Shown here in pieces: positions 61,990 through 64,000 of a stretch of 64,000 bases of DNA. The notes beneath the pieces were generated by a model. The model was not told the origin of the DNA. It saw only the letters and a program-made list of their open reading frames with translations, and made no database searches. Source of the DNA: Gammaproteobacteria bacterium. Its GTDB lineage: Bacteria > Pseudomonadota > Gammaproteobacteria > Pseudomonadales > Azotimanducaceae. Each line of letters starts with the position of its first letter. Position 1 is the stretch's first letter. A program made the position numbers and the translations under genes. The stretch covers positions 1 through 64,000 of the forward strand of contig JAPOYV010000038.1 in assembly GCA_026706385.1 (NCBI GenBank), written 5' to 3'.

Positions 61990-63372
61990 ATGCGGCCCGC
62001 ACCGGTCATCCTCACTGCCGTCCTCTTAGCATCGCTGGGCCACGCGGGACCCGGCTCGAAGATGCTCAAGGAACTCACCGAGAACAACCAGCTCTATCAG
62101 GACGAACGCCTGCAGCAATACGTGCGCAACATCGGCGAACGACTGCTCGCGCACACCCCGGACGCCGGCAAGGAATACCACTTCAACGTCCTCGACAGCG
62201 ACCAGGTCAACGCCTTTGCGACCGGCGACGCCTACATCTTCGTCAGCCGGGGTCTGCTCGCGTTCCTGCAGTCAGAGGACGAGTTGGCCGCGGTGGTCGG
62301 CCACGAGATCGGGCACGTCGTCGCCCGGCACATGCGCAAGCGCCGGATCACCGAGCTGACCGGCAAGTCGATCGGCCTGATCAGCGCCATCGCCACGGGC
62401 CGCGGCGAGTTGATGCGCGACGTGGCCGATCCGTTCACCACGATCCTGGTCTCCGGCTACGGTCGGGAAATGGAACTGGAGGCGGACCGATTGGGCGGCG
62501 AATACATGGCGCGGGCGGGCTACGATCCGCAGGCGATCATCGCGTCGGTTTGGGTGCTCAAGGACCAGCAGACGTTCGCCAAGCAGGTCAGCAAGGCTCC
62601 GACCAGCTACCACGGTCTGTTCCGCTCCCATCCGAAGAACGACAAGCGCTTGCACGAAGCCGTGAACCACGCCTACAGCGTCTCGGCCAGCGAACTCGCC
62701 GAGCCCGTGGGCGACTTCTGGGAGGCGATCAACGGGCTGACCTTCGGCGACGAAGCGGCCGGCGGCCTGGTCAAGGACGAGACGTTCCTGCACGGCGGAC
62801 TGCGCATCGTGCTGCCGTTCCCCGAGGGTTGGAGCGTCGCCACGCCGGGCTCGCAGGTCATCGGGCAGGCGCCGGGAGGCAAAGCCGAGGCGTCGATCAC
62901 GTTCACCAAACAGGAGCCGGTTCGCCGCAAGTCCCCGGAGGAGTACGTCACCGACGTGCTCATGCGTGACGACGTCAGCGGCGAGGAGACCGAGATCAAC
63001 GGTGACGAGGCCTTCCTCGGCGAGATCGACGTCGGCGAATCCGACACCCAGGTCGGGTTGATCGCCGTGTTGTATCGCAACCGCGACGTGTACGTGTTTC
63101 GCGGCGAGTGCGGGCCCAAGGGCGATCCCGAACGCTTCCGCGAGCAGTTCATGACGACCGTCGAGGGGCTGCGCCAGATGACGCCCGAGGACGTCAAACT
63201 CGCCAACAACCGCCGCATCGAGGTCATCGTTGCCGAGCCGGACCAAAGCTACGCCGACCTCGCTGGGCGAACGTCGATCAAGCAGTACCCGGTCGAAACA
63301 CTCAGGCTCCTGAACGCGGACTACCCGAACGGCGAACCGACCGCCGGCGACTACGTCAAGGTGGTCCGCTAG
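61990..63372 (+). CDS. Secreted M48-family metalloprotease (BepA/LoiP-like)
   Basis: A 460-aa exported protease. A signal (VILTAVLLASLGHAG) precedes the M48 domain. VVGHEIGHVVARH gives the HExxH zinc site (H105/H109), EMELEADRLGGEYMARAGYD the third ligand Glu, and SHPKNDKRLHE the usual ending. The remaining 200 residues include a DUF-like beta region and a LysM-like or SH3-like tail (LAGRTSIKQYPVETLRLLN, NGEPTAGDYVKVV). Periplasmic M48 proteases maintain outer-membrane protein quality. Length exceeds the core family because of this C-terminal extension. It follows rpmE after 102 bp. Confidence 0.88.
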   Translation: MRPAPVILTAVLLASLGHAGPGSKMLKELTENNQLYQDERLQQYVRNIGERLLAHTPDAGKEYHFNVLDSDQVNAFATGDAYIFVSRGLLAFLQSEDELAAVVGHEIGHVVARHMRKRRITELTGKSIGLISAIATGRGELMRDVADPFTTILVSGYGREMELEADRLGGEYMARAGYDPQAIIASVWVLKDQQTFAKQVSKAPTSYHGLFRSHPKNDKRLHEAVNHAYSVSASELAEPVGDFWEAINGLTFGDEAAGGLVKDETFLHGGLRIVLPFPEGWSVATPGSQVIGQAPGGKAEASITFTKQEPVRRKSPEEYVTDVLMRDDVSGEETEINGDEAFLGEIDVGESDTQVGLIAVLYRNRDVYVFRGECGPKGDPERFREQFMTTVEGLRQMTPEDVKLANNRRIEVIVAEPDQSYADLAGRTSIKQYPVETLRLLNADYPNGEPTAGDYVKVVR

Positions 63373-63959
63373 CGGGAACAGTCGGCACGCTCAGCGGCCG
63401 CGAAAGCTCCCAACAAAGGGAAGTAGACGCGAAAGTCGTCGATGAACGCCGGCAGGTCCGACTCGAGCGACGGCTGCAGGCGGTCGCGAAGATGGTCGAG
63501 GCGCAGCCGCCCGAGCACATGCGCCATGGCCCGCTCAATCACTTGGCGGTCGCCGTAGCGCGCCAGCAGATCGGTTTCCACCATGCGTGAGACGAAGTCC
63601 CGGCCCCGCGCTGGAATCCAGTCCCGGTACGTCTCGATCGCGTCGTAGACACGAGCCGTAAAGGCGGCCAAGTCCTGGTCCGCATAGCAGCCCCAGGTCA
63701 GGGTCAGGCAGTGATCGGCGAGGATGTCGAGCAGCACCGGGGCCGGACGGCGCAAGGCAGGGTCGAACCGCGCCACGCTGACCTTCATCTCCGGCAGACG
63801 ATTGGAGTACGAGTCGATCCGGCGGTGCAGCCGAATCCCGGCGCGCAGGTCGGGAGGCATTGATTCCGGGATCAACCCCTTGACGAAGTCGCCAAGCACG
63901 CCGCCCGCGATGAACCCGTCGCCCGGCTGGGCCAATGTGCAGTGGGCGAGGAAGTTCAA
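63369..63959 (-). CDS. acpH: Acyl-carrier-protein phosphodiesterase (AcpH)
   Basis: A 196-aa HD-like hydrolase of the AcpH family. MNFLAHCTLAQPGDGFIAGG and GDFVKGLIPESMPPDL begin the protein. IRLHRRIDSYSNRLPEM and ADHCLTLTWGCYADQDLAAF contain the histidine and aspartate metal ligands. AcpH removes the 4'-phosphopantetheine arm from holo-ACP, giving apo-ACP turnover. Its stop is convergent with, and overlaps by 4 bp, the end of the protease gene. Start ATG 63959 matches the family N-terminus. Confidence 0.88.
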   Translation of the reverse strand: MNFLAHCTLAQPGDGFIAGGVLGDFVKGLIPESMPPDLRAGIRLHRRIDSYSNRLPEMKVSVARFDPALRRPAPVLLDILADHCLTLTWGCYADQDLAAFTARVYDAIETYRDWIPARGRDFVSRMVETDLLARYGDRQVIERAMAHVLGRLRLDHLRDRLQPSLESDLPAFIDDFRVYFPLLGAFAAAERADCSR

Positions 63960-64000
63960 CGGCGAGGTATGCCGACGCGGATGCTAAGCATCGTACGCAA

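Noticed and set aside
1-64000. tRNA, rRNA, CRISPR arrays, insertion sequences, integrases
   Set aside because: Intergenic gaps were read for tRNA-like folds, evenly spaced repeats and transposase motifs; none was convincing.

Overview
This 64 kb window is high-GC bacterial chromosome. I recognise 58 protein-coding loci, packed tightly on both strands. No rRNA, tRNA, insertion sequence, integrase, prophage or CRISPR array was seen. The best taxonomic clue is the right end, where zinc-type ribosomal protein L31 (rpmE) sits divergently from priA, followed by a small FtsN-like SPOR protein. That arrangement is typical of Gammaproteobacteria. The many phytanoyl-CoA dioxygenases, CaiB/BaiF CoA-transferases, SDR, LLM and GMC oxidoreductases, together with a sulfolipid operon, suggest an uncultured, metabolically versatile aquatic or host-associated lineage. 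The genus is not resolvable by eye.

Layout. 1-9.4 kb: the 3' part of an AddA/RecB-like helicase-nuclease, a methylmalonyl-CoA epimerase-like protein, MATE exporter, small amidase, APH-type kinase, phytanoyl-CoA dioxygenase, 5'-3' exonuclease and purine permease. 9.4-12.3 kb: a compact minus-strand operon matching sqdB-sqdD-sqdC of sulfoquinovosyl-diacylglycerol synthesis. 12.5-16.5 kb: small membrane protein, M19 dipeptidase, an AAA ATPase preceded by a phased TTAAC array, and an SRPBCC-like protein. 16.5-22.8 kb: a CusCBA-type copper/silver efflux operon with a Cys/His-rich first gene. 22.8-26.8 kb: beta-propeller phytase, two overlapping CoA-transferase genes and a GNAT protein.

26.9-31.8 kb is the accessory core. 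It holds a TPR-like/HEPN pair, a Rieske oxygenase, an HpcH aldolase, and two toxin-antitoxin-like modules side by side (XRE-nucleotidyltransferase and Phd-VapC). A perfect 24-bp palindrome fills the XRE promoter. 32-42 kb: LLM and SDR oxidoreductases, an HTH regulator facing an FG-GAP lipoprotein across a 33-bp dyad, an acyl-CoA ligase/GMC oxidoreductase operon, a phytanoyl-CoA dioxygenase-family protein with an altered iron motif, and an Xre-RES toxin-antitoxin pair. 42.8-53 kb: a VOC protein with two ABC half-exporters, a cyclase, a CBS-tailed cation/proton antiporter, a serine hydrolase, an SDR and a dienelactone hydrolase. 53.1-57.7 kb: a frameshifted histidine phosphatase, two tandem perfect hairpins, a GYD protein, and CobS/CobT with no CobN, followed by a P-loop protein. 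57.8-64 kb: housekeeping genes (DUF481, FtsN-like, PriA, L31, M48 protease, AcpH).

A recurring TANANT-type -10 box lies 33-41 bp before the start codon of about a dozen genes and helped choose starts. No large unknown system is obvious. The most original candidates are the TPR/HEPN pair, the AAA ATPase with its repeat array, the unknown 206-aa protein paired with an HxG-type oxygenase-fold protein, and CobST without CobN.
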